64,000 bases of DNA from Stappia taiwanensis (GCF_014635285.1 NZ_BMCR01000001.1:558001-622000); one strand, 5' to 3'. Shown: positions 51,385 to 62,464, counted from the first letter of the stretch. The notes: a model not told the origin generated them from the letters alone. A program made the numbers and translations.

Positions 51385-52664
51385 CACGCGCCCCCGATCT
51401 TTTCCAGTCCGCCCATATAGGGGCGCAGCACGTCCGGGACGATCACACCGCCATCCTCGCACTGGTAGTTTTCAAGCACGGCGATCAGCGCCCGGCCGAC
51501 GGCAATACCGGAGCCGTTCAGCGTATGCACGAACTTCAGCCCCTTCTCGCCCTCGCTGCGATAGCGGGCGTTCATGCGCCGTGCCTGGAAATCGCCGCAG
51601 ACCGAACAGCTCGAAATTTCCCGATAGGCATTCTGACCCGGCAGCCAGACCTCGATGTCATAGGTCTTGCGCGCGGCAAAGCCCATGTCGCCTGCCGACA
51701 GGGTCATCACCCGATAGGGCAACTCGAGCCGCTGCAGCACCGTCTCGGCGCAGCCCACCATCCGCTCAAGCTCACCGAGCGATGCGTCCGGCGTGGTGAT
51801 CGACACCAACTCGCACTTCCAGAACTGATGCTGGCGCAGCATGCCACGCACGTCGCGCCCGGCCGAACCGGCCTCCGACCGGAAACAGGGGGTCAGCGCC
51901 GTCACCCGGATAGGCAGCGCAGTTTCATCGAGGCTCGCCCCGGCGACCATGTTGGTCAACGGCACCTCGGCGGTCGGGATCAACCAGCGATCATCAGTGG
52001 TGCGGAACAGGTCCTCGGAAAACTTCGGCAGCTGGGAGGTGCCATAGAGCGCTTCGTCACGCACCAGCAGCGGCGGCGAGACTTCCGTATAGCCGTGCTC
52101 GCCGGTCTGCAGATCCATCATGAACTGACCGAGCGCCCGCTCCAGCCGGGCAATCTGCCCCTTCAGGAGCACGAAGCGCGACCCGGACATGGCCGCCGCG
52201 GTCTCGAAGGCCATGCCCTCAGCGCCGGCGGCAACATCGAAATGCTCCTTCGCCTCGAATGCGAATTCGGTCGGCGTGCCGAAGCGACGCAGCTCCACAT
52301 TGGCGCTTTCGTCGAGCCCTTCGGGCACGTCGTCATGCGGCATGTTCGGCAACTCGCTCAGGGCGCGGGTCAGTTCGGCGGTCAGCTCGCGCTCCGCCTC
52401 CTCACCCTCGTGCAGAGCCGACTTGAGCTTGGCGACTTCCTCGATCAGCGCACGAGCCCGCTCCTCGTCGCCGGACGCCTTGGCCTTGCCGATATCCTTG
52501 GAGGCGGCGTTGCGCCGTTCCTGCGCCTGCTGCAGCGAGGCGATATGCTCCCGCCGCCGGTCGTCCAGCGCGATCAGCCGTGCCGCCTGCGGCTCCAGCC
52601 CCCGCCGTGCCATCGCGCGGTCAAACGCCGCATCATTGTCGCGGATCCACTTGATATCAAACAT
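51384..52664 (-). CDS. serS: Seryl-tRNA synthetase
   Basis: A 426-residue class II synthetase. The N-terminal coiled coil (about 30-100) contacts the long variable arm of tRNA-Ser. Motif 2 is around [20 protein letters not shown] near 263-282 and motif 3 near the end, [18 protein letters not shown]. It starts the surE-pcm part of the cluster. Confidence 0.97.
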   Translation of the reverse strand: MFDIKWIRDNDAAFDRAMARRGLEPQAARLIALDDRRREHIASLQQAQERRNAASKDIGKAKASGDEERARALIEEVAKLKSALHEGEEAERELTAELTRALSELPNMPHDDVPEGLDESANVELRRFGTPTEFAFEAKEHFDVAAGAEGMAFETAAAMSGSRFVLLKGQIARLERALGQFMMDLQTGEHGYTEVSPPLLVRDEALYGTSQLPKFSEDLFRTTDDRWLIPTAEVPLTNMVAGASLDETALPIRVTALTPCFRSEAGSAGRDVRGMLRQHQFWKCELVSITTPDASLGELERMVGCAETVLQRLELPYRVMTLSAGDMGFAARKTYDIEVWLPGQNAYREISSCSVCGDFQARRMNARYRSEGEKGLKFVHTLNGSGIAVGRALIAVLENYQCEDGGVIVPDVLRPYMGGLEKIGGA

Positions 52665-52786
52665 GCAACAACCCCGGGATTGGCCATGACGGCCATGATG
52701 CGCCCCGGCCCGAAACCCGGGACCGGCAGCGCACAGATCTCACCAGCGGAGATGGAAACGCGTGTCCAGCCGATAGCCGGAGCCAA

Positions 52787-53569
52787 TCAGTCTTCCGCTT
52801 CGGCGGTTTCCCGTTCGGCGCGCTTCTTTTCCACCAGCCTGACGCAAATGATGGACACTTCGTAGAGAAGCAGGGTGGGGAGTGCAAGACCGATCTGGCT
52901 GATCGGATCGGGCGGCGTCAGGATCGCCGCCATGACGAAACCGATGACGATCGCGTATTTCCGTTTTGCCCGCAGACCATCCGACGTGACGAGCCCGACC
53001 CGGCCCAAAAGGGTCAGCAGCACCGGCAACTGAAACACCAGGCCAAAGGCAAAGATCAGCGTCATGATCAGGCCAAGATACTCGCTGACCCGGGCGATCA
53101 ACTGCACCTTGGTCTGTCCGTCGACGCCATCCTGCTCCATGGACAGGAAGAAGCCCATGGCCATCGGCATGACCAGAAAGAACACCAGACAAGCGCCGAT
53201 GACGAACAGGATCGGTGTTGCCACCAGGAACGGCAGGAAGGCGCCACGCTCATGCTTGTAGAGCCCCGGCGCAACGAACATGTAGATCTGCGAGGCGATC
53301 ACCGGGAAGGCAATGAACAGGGCGCCGAAAAACGCCAGTTTTAACTGGGTGAAGAACCATTCCTGCGGCGCGGTATAGATCATCTCCACCGGATGCCCGG
53401 CGGCACGCTCATACGGAATGACGAGGATGTTGTAGATGTCTTGCGCGAAGTAGAAACAGGCGACGAAGGCGATCAGGATCGCGATCACCGTGCGCAACAG
53501 CCGCTGGCGCAGCTCGATCAGGTGCTCGATCAACGGCGCCTTGGAGGATTCGATGTCGTCCTGTGTCAT
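52787..53569 (-). CDS. tatC: Sec-independent translocase TatC
   Basis: A 260-residue, six-helix receptor that binds twin-arginine signals. [20 protein letters not shown] near 15-34, [19 protein letters not shown] with the conserved Glu, and the later helices are clear. It overlaps the tatB stop by 4 bases (ATGA). It would export the multicopper oxidase seen at 3660. Confidence 0.97.
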   Translation of the reverse strand: MTQDDIESSKAPLIEHLIELRQRLLRTVIAILIAFVACFYFAQDIYNILVIPYERAAGHPVEMIYTAPQEWFFTQLKLAFFGALFIAFPVIASQIYMFVAPGLYKHERGAFLPFLVATPILFVIGACLVFFLVMPMAMGFFLSMEQDGVDGQTKVQLIARVSEYLGLIMTLIFAFGLVFQLPVLLTLLGRVGLVTSDGLRAKRKYAIVIGFVMAAILTPPDPISQIGLALPTLLLYEVSIICVRLVEKKRAERETAEAED

Positions 53570-54009
53570 GCCTTGGAATCACCCGCCGCCTTCGGTTGCT
53601 CGCCTGCCGGCTCGCTCTGGACCGCCGCCGTGTCGCTTGGGGTGGCGGGTGCCGGCGGCACCTCCGCCGCAGTGTCCGACGCCGGCACGGACGAGTTGGC
53701 AGCAGCCTCCGCCTTGGCCTTCCTGGCGGCTTTCCTCTTGGTGTCCTCCTCGATCGTGCGCTTCAGATCGCCGAGCGGATCGAGGTTGCCCACCTTCTCC
53801 ACCTCCGCCTTCATATCCGCGATATCGGCCTGTTGCTCTGCCTCCCGAAGGGCATCGTTGAAGGTCGACTGAAACTCGTTCGCCATACGCCGAACCTTGC
53901 CCAGGGTCTGGCCAAAGGTGCGCAACATGCGAGGCAGGTCCTTGGGTCCGACGACCAGAACCATGACGACGGCGACAACAAGCAGTTCCGTCCAGCCGAT
54001 ATCGAACAT
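53566..54009 (-). CDS. tatB: Sec-independent translocase TatB
   Basis: A 147-residue protein: N-terminal helix [20 protein letters not shown], hinge PKDLPRML and an amphipathic helix, then a long Ala/Lys/Pro-rich tail. ATG 54009 places the helix at the terminus, as in the family; an in-frame start at 54081 adds a polar leader. Confidence 0.95.
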   Translation of the reverse strand: MFDIGWTELLVVAVVMVLVVGPKDLPRMLRTFGQTLGKVRRMANEFQSTFNDALREAEQQADIADMKAEVEKVGNLDPLGDLKRTIEEDTKRKAARKAKAEAAANSSVPASDTAAEVPPAPATPSDTAAVQSEPAGEQPKAAGDSKA

Positions 54010-54130
54010 GAGCGTCCGTTTTCCGCGGTAAGAAGGTCGTGAAGGCGAAGCGTGGTCACTCCGGATCGCAGCGAGGGGCATCGCCCGCGCGCGCGAAACC
54101 GGTCACGCCGGATGAGTCAGCCCGAGCTGT

Positions 54131-54361
54131 TCAGCCGGCCTTCGTCTTGTCCTCGGACTTGGTCATCGTGACCGTGTCGTCCGCCTTGTGATCGATGGTC
54201 TTCGCCGTCTCGGCCGGCGCATCGTCATCTTCATTGAGCCCCTTCTTGAAGCTCTTGATTCCCTTGGCCACGTCTCCCATCAACTCGGAGATCTTGCCGC
54301 GCCCGAACAGCAGAACAACGATCACCGCAATGATCAGGATCTGCCAAACACTGATACCCAT
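54131..54361 (-). CDS. tatA: Sec-independent translocase TatA
   Basis: A 76-residue pore-forming subunit: [20 protein letters not shown], then [20 protein letters not shown] amphipathic helix, then an acidic/Thr/Lys tail. ATG 54361 is chosen; 54436 would add 25 polar residues. Confidence 0.96.
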   Translation of the reverse strand: MGISVWQILIIAVIVVLLFGRGKISELMGDVAKGIKSFKKGLNEDDDAPAETAKTIDHKADDTVTMTKSEDKTKAG

Positions 54362-54484
54362 ACGCCCAACTCCTCGGTCTGTCCGGTGCCCGCGCTCCGG
54401 CGCGGCACTATTGCAACAAAGCGCAAGCAATCGCAACAGAAGCCTTGCGCTTCTTCGGCGTCAAACTGCGATACTCACCGACTG

Positions 54485-55618
54485 TCAGCTATCGTCATCC
54501 TGTCGGGCAAAGGCGAGCACGTCCCGCTCGTCCAGTCGCACACCGACATCCATGCCCACGGCAAAGCGGCCACCATCGCGAATCCGCGCCTTGATCGGCA
54601 GGTCGAGCCCTTCGACCGCGACATCGACCAGATCCACCTCGCCAATGAAGCGCCGACGCAGGACCCGGCCCGCGCGCCCCTCGCCCGGCTCCCCAAGAAT
54701 AACACCTTGCGGCCGCACGCACACGTCCAGCGCATCGCCGGGAGAGATTCCCGGCGCGGCGTACCGGCCGAAGGCGGTCTCCACCTCGCCGGTGCCGGCG
54801 ACCGCATCGATCTCGTTGAGCTCGGAAAAGAACCGGGCGACGAACATATCCGCCGGATGATTGTAAAGATCGTCCGCGCCGCCGAGCTGCACCAGCCGCC
54901 CCTTTCGCATCAGGGCAATCCGGTCGCCCATGCGCATCGCCTCTTCGGGATCATGCGTGACCAGCACGCAGGTTGCCCGGGTTTCGCGCAGCACCGACAG
55001 GGTTTCATCGCGCACCGCATCGCGCAGGCGCCGGTCGAGGCCGGAGAACGGCTCGTCCATCAGCAGAACGCCCGGGCGCGGCGCAATGGCCCGGGCGAGC
55101 GCCACGCGCTGCTGCTCGCCGCCTGACAAGGCATGAGGATAGTCGTCCGCGTAATCGGCGAGCCCGACCCGGGTCAACGCCACCACGGCTTCGTGCCGGG
55201 CCTCGCTCTTCGCCAGATGGGTGAGGCCGAAGGCAACGTTATCGGCGATGGTCAGATGCGGAAACAGCGCATAGTCCTGGAACATCAGCCCCACGCCGCG
55301 CTTTTCCGGCGGCAAGAAGGCGTTCGGACCGGCCACCTCGCGCTCGTTGATCAGCACCCGTCCTGTGCTCTGCCGTTCCACGCCGGCGGCAATCCGCAGC
55401 AACGTCGTCTTGCCGCAGCCGGAATGACCGAGCAGGCACAGAACCTCGCCCGGCTCCACAGCCAGCGTGACGTCGCGCACCGCCGCCAGCCCGGCATAGT
55501 CGTGACTGACATGCTCGAAGGTCAGCCGCGCGGCAATCGTCGCGGCGGCGGTTCCCCGCACGCCCCAGCGCTTTGCCGGCACGAGAGTGCGATCATCCGG
55601 TTTGGTCATCACGGTCAT
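54485..55618 (-). CDS. Orphan ABC transporter ATPase, FbpC/PotA-like
   Basis: A 377-residue ATPase with an N-terminal nucleotide-binding domain: Walker A GHSGCGKTTLLRIAAG near 64-79, Q-loop, signature ALSGGEQQRVALARA near 162-176, Walker B GVLLMDEPFSGLD and switch His in VLVTHDPEEAM. A C-terminal TOBE-like domain (about 300-377) is of the type found in iron, sulfate and polyamine importers. No permease or binding protein is adjacent, and the gene sits between tatA and scpB, overlapping scpB by 26 bp. The substrate cannot be told. Confidence 0.88.
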   Translation of the reverse strand: MTVMTKPDDRTLVPAKRWGVRGTAAATIAARLTFEHVSHDYAGLAAVRDVTLAVEPGEVLCLLGHSGCGKTTLLRIAAGVERQSTGRVLINEREVAGPNAFLPPEKRGVGLMFQDYALFPHLTIADNVAFGLTHLAKSEARHEAVVALTRVGLADYADDYPHALSGGEQQRVALARAIAPRPGVLLMDEPFSGLDRRLRDAVRDETLSVLRETRATCVLVTHDPEEAMRMGDRIALMRKGRLVQLGGADDLYNHPADMFVARFFSELNEIDAVAGTGEVETAFGRYAAPGISPGDALDVCVRPQGVILGEPGEGRAGRVLRRRFIGEVDLVDVAVEGLDLPIKARIRDGGRFAVGMDVGVRLDERDVLAFARQDDDS

Positions 55619-56315
55619 CTAGCGGTCCATCGCCCTCAAGAGGAAGTTCGTACATATGCTCATCGTCGATCGGATCCTCTTCCTCGCGAAGATCCGCCGA
55701 ATCATCCGGGGACGGCACCTGGAACCCGGCCGGAATGGCACTGTCGAGCAATCCGGTCCCCTTCAACTCTTCAAGCCCCGGCAGGTCGCCGACCGAAGTG
55801 AGCATGAAATGCTCCAGAAATTCTGCGGTCGTGCCATAGGTCACCGGCCGCCCCGGGGTACGGCGGCGGCCGCGCATGCGGATCCATCCGGTCTCCAGCA
55901 GGACGTCCAGCGTCCCCTTGGAAGTGGACACGCCGCGAATTTCCTCGATCTCCGCCCGGGTCACCGGTTGGTGATAGGCGATGATGGCGAGGGTTTCCAG
56001 CGCCGCGCGCGACAGCTTGCGCTCCTCCACCTGTTCCCGGTGTAGCAGATAGGCCAGATCCTCTGCGGTGCGGAACCCCCAGCGGCCATCGACCTCCACC
56101 ACATTGACCCCGCGCGTGGCATAGATCCCCTGCAGCTCCTTCACCAGCGCGCGCACATTGATCCCGCGCGGCAGCCGGGCGCGAATCTCGTCCAGGCTCA
56201 AGAGTTCGCTGGAGGCGAACAACAGCGCCTCGATCATCCGCAAGGTCCCGCGCCGGTCGGCACCGAGATCCGGCGTGCTTGCCTCGTCGTTTGTCGGCTG
56301 GGACGCCCCTTCCAC
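55593..56315 (-). CDS. scpB: Segregation and condensation protein B
   Basis: A 240-residue winged-helix partner of SMC-ScpA. It contains MIEALLFASSELLSLDEIRA near 27-46, AALETLAIIAYHQPVTRAEIEEIRG near 104-128 and GRPVTYGTTAEFLEHFML. The start is GTG, one base after the scpA stop. The acidic C-terminal tail past 200 is longer than in many ScpB. Confidence 0.94.
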   Translation of the reverse strand: MEGASQPTNDEASTPDLGADRRGTLRMIEALLFASSELLSLDEIRARLPRGINVRALVKELQGIYATRGVNVVEVDGRWGFRTAEDLAYLLHREQVEERKLSRAALETLAIIAYHQPVTRAEIEEIRGVSTSKGTLDVLLETGWIRMRGRRRTPGRPVTYGTTAEFLEHFMLTSVGDLPGLEELKGTGLLDSAIPAGFQVPSPDDSADLREEEDPIDDEHMYELPLEGDGPLDDRDDQTG

Positions 56316-56316
56316 G

Positions 56317-57192
56317 TCAAACCTCGTCTTGTTCGGGCCCGGTGATGGGCTTCAGGTCCTGCGGACGGCGCCGCAGATAGAGCGGAGCGAACGGTTCGCT
56401 CTGGCGCAATTCGATCTCCCCTTCGCGCACCAGTTCCAGACTGGCGGAAAAGGTGCTGGCCAGCACCGTGCTGGCCTGCTCCCGGTCCCGCTGAATGTAG
56501 CGCATCAGATAAGCATCGAGCGGCGCCCAGTCCACCGTTGATCCCAACAGGCGGGTCAAGAGGTCGCGGGCCTCCTGCAGGGACCAGACCGTGCGCCGGC
56601 GCACATGCACCGATGTGACCGAGCTACGCTGACGCTGCGCCGCATAGCCAGTGAGAAGGTCGTAGAGCGATGCGCTCCAGCGGCTTTGCCGCTCGATGGA
56701 AACGGTTTCCGGCCGCCCCCGGGCAAACACGTCGCGGCCGAGCCGGCTGCGGCTCATCAGCTTCGCGGCCGCATCCCGCATTGCTTCCAGTCGGCGCAGG
56801 CGAAAGGCCAGCGCGGCGGCCATTTCCTCGCCGCTCAGCGCATCCTCGTCCTTCTGCTCGGGAATCAAGAGCCGGGATTTCAGATAGGCAAGCCATGCCG
56901 CCATCACCAGATAGTCGGCAGCCAGCTCCAGTCGCAGGCGCCGCGCCTCGGCCACGAACTCCAGATACTGTTCGACAAGGGCCAGGATCGAGATCCGCGC
57001 AAGGTCCACCTTCTGCTTGCGCGCGAGCGTCAACAGAAGGTCGAGCGGCCCTTCAAAGCCTTCCACATCGACGACAAGCGCGGGATCGGTGCTGGCCCGG
57101 TCGTCCCGGACCTCCGCCGGCGTCATGCCATCGAGAAAGGAGTCCTGCACTGGCACCTCCCCTGTCCGGCACGTTTCGAGTACCAGACCCAT
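56317..57192 (-). CDS. scpA: Segregation and condensation protein A
   Basis: A 291-residue kleisin that bridges SMC heads. It has FEGPLDLLLTLARKQKVDLARIS split near 48-70, YLVMAAWLAYLKSRLLIP near 94-111, and C-terminal FSASLELVREGEIELRQSEPF. About 30 extra N-terminal residues precede the family core. ATG 57192 has AGGAT upstream. Confidence 0.94.
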   Translation of the reverse strand: MGLVLETCRTGEVPVQDSFLDGMTPAEVRDDRASTDPALVVDVEGFEGPLDLLLTLARKQKVDLARISILALVEQYLEFVAEARRLRLELAADYLVMAAWLAYLKSRLLIPEQKDEDALSGEEMAAALAFRLRRLEAMRDAAAKLMSRSRLGRDVFARGRPETVSIERQSRWSASLYDLLTGYAAQRQRSSVTSVHVRRRTVWSLQEARDLLTRLLGSTVDWAPLDAYLMRYIQRDREQASTVLASTFSASLELVREGEIELRQSEPFAPLYLRRRPQDLKPITGPEQDEV

Positions 57193-57258
57193 GCCAGCCC
57201 ATCCTAGATCATCATGCGAAAAACCGGAATCGCATAAACCGCCCCGGCAGTCTGTGGC

Positions 57259-58293
57259 TCAGGCCCCTTGCAGCAGCGCTCCCGCACGCGCCAGCATGGC
57301 GTCGAACTCGGCCCGCAGCGCCACAAGATCGACCGGCGCTTCCGGTGCGCGGCGCGCGGCAAGCGCCGCCTCCGCCCGCTCCGCCGCCCGGCCGGCGAGC
57401 TCCGGACTGTTGGCGGCAACGGCCCGCATCTCCGCGAAATCGCCATTGCAGTGCAGGGCCATGTCGCAGCCAGCGGCAAACAGATCGCGAATGCGCCCGC
57501 TCATGTCCCCGCCGAGTGCCTTCATCGACACATCATCGCTCATCAACAGCCCGTCAAAGCCGATGTCCCGGCGAATGATCCTGTCGATGATGATCGGCGA
57601 CCGTGTGGCGCAGCGCTCCGCATCGAGCGCGGAATAAACCACATGCGCTGTCATGGCCATCGGCAGATCGCGAAGCCGGCGAAAGGGCGCGAAGTCCAGG
57701 GTCGAGAGATCCTCGGCAGAGGCATCCACCACCGGAAGCTCCAGATGGCTGTCGACCCGCGCCCGTCCATGCCCGGGAATGTGCTTCAGGACAGGCAAGA
57801 CGCCTGCCGCCGCCAATCCATCCGAGAGGCCTCGCCCGATCTCCGTGATGGCTTCCACCGTCCGCCCATAGGCACGGTCGCCGATGGCATCGCTGGTTTC
57901 CGGCGTGGGCAGATCGACAATCGGCAGGCAATCGACGGTGATACCGAGTTCGGCAAGGTCGGCACCCATCAACCGGCCACCGAGCCAGGCCGCCCGGCAG
58001 CCGGCCGGCCGGTCCGCGTCGAAAAGCGCGCCGAAAACGGCACCAGCGGGATAGTCCGGCCAGTGTGGCGGCCGCAGCCGGCGCACCCGGCCACCTTCCT
58101 GATCGATCAACACCGGCGCGTCCTCCGCACCGACGCACGCCCGGAAGTCGGCGACCAGATCGCGGATCTGCTGCGGGCTTTCACAATTGCGCCCGAACAG
58201 AATGAGCCCCCAAGGGCGCTCCTCCGCAAAGAAGGAACGCTCGTCAGGGGTCAACTGCGAACCGGCGCAGCCGGTAATGAAGGCCTTCGACAT
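57259..58293 (-). CDS. nagZ: Beta-N-acetylhexosaminidase
   Basis: A 344-residue family 3 glycosidase that removes N-acetylglucosamine from recycled peptidoglycan fragments. Motifs: VLIDQEGGRVRRLR near 61-74, LKHIPGHGRARVDSH near 167-181 with the catalytic His, and LLMSDDVSMKALGG near 246-259 with the nucleophile Asp. No signal peptide, so it is cytoplasmic as expected. It starts 7 bp after the SPOR gene stop. Confidence 0.95.
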   Translation of the reverse strand: MSKAFITGCAGSQLTPDERSFFAEERPWGLILFGRNCESPQQIRDLVADFRACVGAEDAPVLIDQEGGRVRRLRPPHWPDYPAGAVFGALFDADRPAGCRAAWLGGRLMGADLAELGITVDCLPIVDLPTPETSDAIGDRAYGRTVEAITEIGRGLSDGLAAAGVLPVLKHIPGHGRARVDSHLELPVVDASAEDLSTLDFAPFRRLRDLPMAMTAHVVYSALDAERCATRSPIIIDRIIRRDIGFDGLLMSDDVSMKALGGDMSGRIRDLFAAGCDMALHCNGDFAEMRAVAANSPELAGRAAERAEAALAARRAPEAPVDLVALRAEFDAMLARAGALLQGA

Positions 58294-58300
58294 TCGCGGC

Positions 58301-60529
58301 TCAGTTCCGGCGCACGAAGCAATCGCCGCCCGCCGCCTTCAGCCGCTCGCAAAGCGAGATGGCGTTGTCACGCGATCCGGCCGGGATCCGCACCCGGTAG
58401 AAGGTGCCACGGTCGCCGAGATCCGCCTTCTGGATGACCGGCGTCACGCCGCCAAGCACCGATCCATAGCGCCGCTGCAGGTCATCGAATGCCGTCTGTG
58501 CCTGGGCCTGCGAGCGCTGTGAGGACACCTGCACAACATAGGCCCCGGCGGGAATCGAACCGCTGGCGGCAGCCGCCGGAGCGGCCGGGCGCGCCGCGCC
58601 CCCATTTCTGGTCAGATCCATCGGCGCGGTTCCGGACGTGCTCGGCGCTGCAGCAACCTGGCGTGTCGCCGGCGGCGGCGTCGCCGCTGCTGCGATCCGC
58701 TCGATATCGATCGGCTTGCCGCGCGGCACATTCCCTGGCGCCGGCTGCGTGGCGCCCCCGGCGGCGGCGGTCGTCGGCGGTGTCGTGGTTGTCGCCGGTG
58801 TTGAAGCCGGCGTCGCGGTTCCGGCGGAACCAGAGGCCACGCCAGATGCTGGGGCGGACGTCCCGGCACCAGGCACCGTGACCGGACGGGTCGCCACCCG
58901 GGTCGGCGTATCCACATTGCCGCCTGCGGTAACCGGCGTTGCAGTGGGCGCGCTGGAGGTCGGCTCATCAGCCGAAATGATCGTTCCGTCCGGACGCACC
59001 ACCACGGTACGCACGCGGCGCGGTCCCGAAGGCACCTCGACACCGCTAGACTGCGACCCGGTGTTGGTCGGCGCCGGCGGAAGGGAGGCAACCGGCGTTT
59101 CGTCCGTCTCCAGCAACTGTTCACCGCGCGGGGTTTCGACGCCGCCAACCCGATCGTAGATCAGTTTGCTCTGACCGGCGGCGGACGGCTCTTCCGGTTC
59201 GGGGAAGGTTTTCATCGGCCCGGTCTGCGCGGCAATCACCGGCGGAGGGCCGGAGAGCGCATCATCGCCACCGATGTTCAGCAAGGTGAAGGCACCGCCG
59301 CCAACCACGACCACTCCAAGCACAGCGGCAGCCGCATAAAGGCCGCGCCGGGAACTCTTCTCCGGCACCGCCGCCTGTTCGCTTTCCGAATGAGGCGGCA
59401 GAACGCCATGACCGCCAAGCTGCGGATCGCCCTCACGCATGGCCTGAGCCACCGCATCAAGGTCATATCCTTCCGGCGGAGGCGGCGCCTCGCCCTCCGG
59501 ATCGAAATACGCCGGCTCGCGCGGTGCAGGCTCGGCAGCCCGCAGGTGATCGAAGGCACGCGGCGCGGGCGCCTGCCCTTGGGTCGCAGCGGCAACACCG
59601 GCAACACCAACGGCGGCCCCAGCCCCCCACTCGGCAGCCTCGGCTCCACTCTGGTCCGGGTGATCGCCAGGGAGCACAGGCTCTTCGAGAAAGATATCGT
59701 CGAACCGATCCTCAGGAACGGGAACAGGCTCGGGCTCGGGCGCCGACTCCACCGCGCGCTGCCCCGTATTCACGTAGAGCGCGCTCATCAACCCATCTTC
59801 AAGCGACGCCGAAAGATCGTCGGAAAGACTGGCCTCCTGCCGAACCGGATCGGCAGCAACCTCAGGCTCACTCACCGGCGCCTGGAGCTGATCACCCAGA
59901 TGGGCTTCAGCCTCCCAGATCGCATCGCCGCTCCAATGGGCATCTGGCTGCTGAGCGCTGGATTCTCCGGCCAGCGCCATCGGATCCTCGTAGGTCTCCG
60001 GCGTCAGGGCCTCCTGATGACGCAACGCGGCGTCCGCATGAGGATCCGCCGCCGCATAAGGATCAACCTGGTACGGGTCGACCTGCTGAGGCGCCTCCTC
60101 GGCATAAGGCCCTTCCGCATAGGCTTGCGGCACGGCGGCATAGCCCTGCGGCTCATCGACATAGCCGTGCTCCGCATACGGCTGCGGAGCGTAGGGATCC
60201 TCCTGGGCGGCGGGAAGCTCCTCCTCCGCCCAGCCATCGCCGACCGGCGCCTCATGATAGGCGCCGCCGGCCTCTACCGGTGCGTAGGGTTCCTGCTCGA
60301 CGGCATAGGGATCGCGGGACGCCTCGTCTGACAGCGGATACGGCTCTTCCACGACCGGCTCGCCGGCCTGCGGCGGCGTCACCGACTGAAATTGCGCATT
60401 TCCCTCACTGACGATCCGCGCCAACTCAACGAGCGGATCTTCCTCGAAAGGTGCGAAATCGTCATCCGCGCGCTGTCGTCCGTCGCGATTGTCCCCGTCA
60501 TTGACCGAAAAGTTCGAACGATTGGGCAT
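58301..60529 (-). CDS. SPOR-domain membrane protein
   Basis: A 742-residue protein. Residues 1-385 are acidic, Pro/Tyr/Ala-rich and disordered, with repeated DPYA-type elements; one membrane helix follows (AAAAVLGVVVVGGGAFTLL, near 393-411), then a Thr/Pro/Ala linker, and a C-terminal SPOR domain (about 665-742, YVVQVSSQRSQAQAQTAFDD to LCERLKAAGGDCF). SPOR domains bind denuded septal glycan. The topology places the SPOR domain in the periplasm. It lies between argS and nagZ, as in other Rhizobiales. Confidence 0.9.
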   Translation of the reverse strand: MPNRSNFSVNDGDNRDGRQRADDDFAPFEEDPLVELARIVSEGNAQFQSVTPPQAGEPVVEEPYPLSDEASRDPYAVEQEPYAPVEAGGAYHEAPVGDGWAEEELPAAQEDPYAPQPYAEHGYVDEPQGYAAVPQAYAEGPYAEEAPQQVDPYQVDPYAAADPHADAALRHQEALTPETYEDPMALAGESSAQQPDAHWSGDAIWEAEAHLGDQLQAPVSEPEVAADPVRQEASLSDDLSASLEDGLMSALYVNTGQRAVESAPEPEPVPVPEDRFDDIFLEEPVLPGDHPDQSGAEAAEWGAGAAVGVAGVAAATQGQAPAPRAFDHLRAAEPAPREPAYFDPEGEAPPPPEGYDLDAVAQAMREGDPQLGGHGVLPPHSESEQAAVPEKSSRRGLYAAAAVLGVVVVGGGAFTLLNIGGDDALSGPPPVIAAQTGPMKTFPEPEEPSAAGQSKLIYDRVGGVETPRGEQLLETDETPVASLPPAPTNTGSQSSGVEVPSGPRRVRTVVVRPDGTIISADEPTSSAPTATPVTAGGNVDTPTRVATRPVTVPGAGTSAPASGVASGSAGTATPASTPATTTTPPTTAAAGGATQPAPGNVPRGKPIDIERIAAAATPPPATRQVAAAPSTSGTAPMDLTRNGGAARPAAPAAAASGSIPAGAYVVQVSSQRSQAQAQTAFDDLQRRYGSVLGGVTPVIQKADLGDRGTFYRVRIPAGSRDNAISLCERLKAAGGDCFVRRN

Positions 60530-60606
60530 GATGCTGATGGCTTTCCCGCTTGTCTGTACCGGCCTCCCGCACGCGCCAACGGCATCTGCGCGAAAACCGC
60601 CCGCCG

Positions 60607-62373
60607 TTACCGCATCTCCTCGGGCGCGTCGACGCCCAGGATGGACAAGCCAGACGCGAGAACCTCGGAGACCGCCTGTACCAATCCAAGACGGGCCAAT
60701 GTTGTTTGTCGATCTTCAATGTTAATAAAGCGTAATTGCGGCAAATCCTTGCCTCTATTCCAGTGGGAATGCAGGGCACTGGCCAGTTCGTGCAGGTAGA
60801 AGGCGACCCGGTGCGGCTCATGTGCTTCCGCCGCGCTGTCCACCAGACGGGGCCATGCCGCCAGACGGGCAATGATCTCGCGCTCGCCCGAATCGTCCAG
60901 AAGACCGAAATCGGCTTCACGCAGCGCGGCAACCGACTGATCCATATCGGTCAATTCCTGAGCCGCCTGACGAAGCACCGACCGGCACCGGGCGTGACCG
61001 TACTGAACGTAGAAAACCGGATTATCCTTGGACTGCTCGGTGACTTTCTTGAAGTCGAAGTCCAGCGGTGCGTCATTCTTGCGATACACCATCATGAACC
61101 GCACCGGATCGCGCCCGACCTCCTCGACCACATCGCGCAGGGTGACGAAATCGCCGGACCGCTTCGACATGCGCACCGGCTCACCGCCACGGAACAGCTT
61201 CACGAGCTGGCACAGGCGGACAATCACCTTGGCATCGTCATTGGAAATCGCCCGACCGACCGCTTCCAGCCGCTTGACGTAGCCACCATGGTCGGCGCCG
61301 AGAATGAAGATCATCTCCTTGAAGCCACGACGGAACTTCGAGCGGAAATAGGCGACGTCCGCCGCGAAATAGGTGTAGGAGCCGTCTGACTTCAGCAGCG
61401 GCCGGTCGATGTCGTCGCCATAGGCGGTGGCGCGGAACAGGGTCTGCTCCCGGTCTTCCCAATCCTCCGGCAACTGGCCCTTCGGCGGCGGCAAGGTGCC
61501 CTCATAGACCAGATCGCGCGCCCGCAGCTCCTCGATCATCTCCTCGATCTGAGACGGCTTGCCGTCGGCGCCTTCATGCAGCGTGCGCTCGGAGAAGAAC
61601 TCCTCGTGATGCACGTTGAGCAAGGCAAGGTCCGCGCGGATCAGATCGAGCATCGCCGCGATCGTCGCATTCTTGACCAGCGGCAGCCATGCCTCCTCGG
61701 CCATGTCCTTCAGCCGCTCGCCGTATTCGGCGGCCAGCGCCTTGCCCACCGGCACCAGATAGTCGCCCGGATAAAGCCCCTCCGGGATCTCGCCGATGTC
61801 CTCGCCGAGCGCCTCGCGGTAGCGCAGGAAGGCCGAACGGGCCAGCACATCCACCTGGGCCCCGGCGTCGTTGATGTAATACTCGCGGGTCACGTCATAG
61901 CCGGCGAAGTCCAGCAGCGAGGCCAGCGCATCGCCCACCACCGCGCCCCGGCAATGGCCCACATGCATCGGCCCGGTGGGATTCGCCGAGACGTATTCCA
62001 CATTCACCTTCAGCCCGCCGCCAAGGTCGGAACGGCCGAAATCCCGCCCCGTTTCCAGCACCGCGCGCATCACCTTCGTCCAGACCTCCGGGACCAGACG
62101 CATGTTGATGAAACCGGGCCCGGCGACGGACGCCTCGGCGACATCAGTGTCGCGCAACAGCAGCTCCACCAGCCCTTCGGCCAAAGCGCGTGGGTTGGTC
62201 TTCAGCGGCTTGGCCAGAACCATCGCCGCGTTGGTCGCCAGGTCCCCGTGCGCCGGGTCTCGCGGCGGCTCGACCACGATGCGCTCAAGCGCCTCCGGCG
62301 CCACTTCGCCATTCGGGTAAAGGTCAAGGACGGCGGCACGGACACGGCCGGTGAATTCGCTGAAGATGTTCAT
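60607..62373 (-). CDS. argS: Arginyl-tRNA synthetase
   Basis: A 588-residue class I synthetase. The HIGH-type motif is [14 protein letters not shown] near 131-144 after NPTGPM, the KMSK-type loop is [14 protein letters not shown], and an anticodon-binding helical domain ends the protein. ATG 62373 ([18 protein letters not shown]) is used; a frame from 62490 adds 39 unrelated residues. Confidence 0.97.
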   Translation of the reverse strand: MNIFSEFTGRVRAAVLDLYPNGEVAPEALERIVVEPPRDPAHGDLATNAAMVLAKPLKTNPRALAEGLVELLLRDTDVAEASVAGPGFINMRLVPEVWTKVMRAVLETGRDFGRSDLGGGLKVNVEYVSANPTGPMHVGHCRGAVVGDALASLLDFAGYDVTREYYINDAGAQVDVLARSAFLRYREALGEDIGEIPEGLYPGDYLVPVGKALAAEYGERLKDMAEEAWLPLVKNATIAAMLDLIRADLALLNVHHEEFFSERTLHEGADGKPSQIEEMIEELRARDLVYEGTLPPPKGQLPEDWEDREQTLFRATAYGDDIDRPLLKSDGSYTYFAADVAYFRSKFRRGFKEMIFILGADHGGYVKRLEAVGRAISNDDAKVIVRLCQLVKLFRGGEPVRMSKRSGDFVTLRDVVEEVGRDPVRFMMVYRKNDAPLDFDFKKVTEQSKDNPVFYVQYGHARCRSVLRQAAQELTDMDQSVAALREADFGLLDDSGEREIIARLAAWPRLVDSAAEAHEPHRVAFYLHELASALHSHWNRGKDLPQLRFINIEDRQTTLARLGLVQAVSEVLASGLSILGVDAPEEMR

Positions 62374-62464
62374 CGCTGGCTTCTTTCGACATTCCCGGGC
62401 GGACACCTCGGCGTGGGGCACGCGGGCAGTCCCTGGAAATCGGTGGAGAAATCGGACTGGCGGA

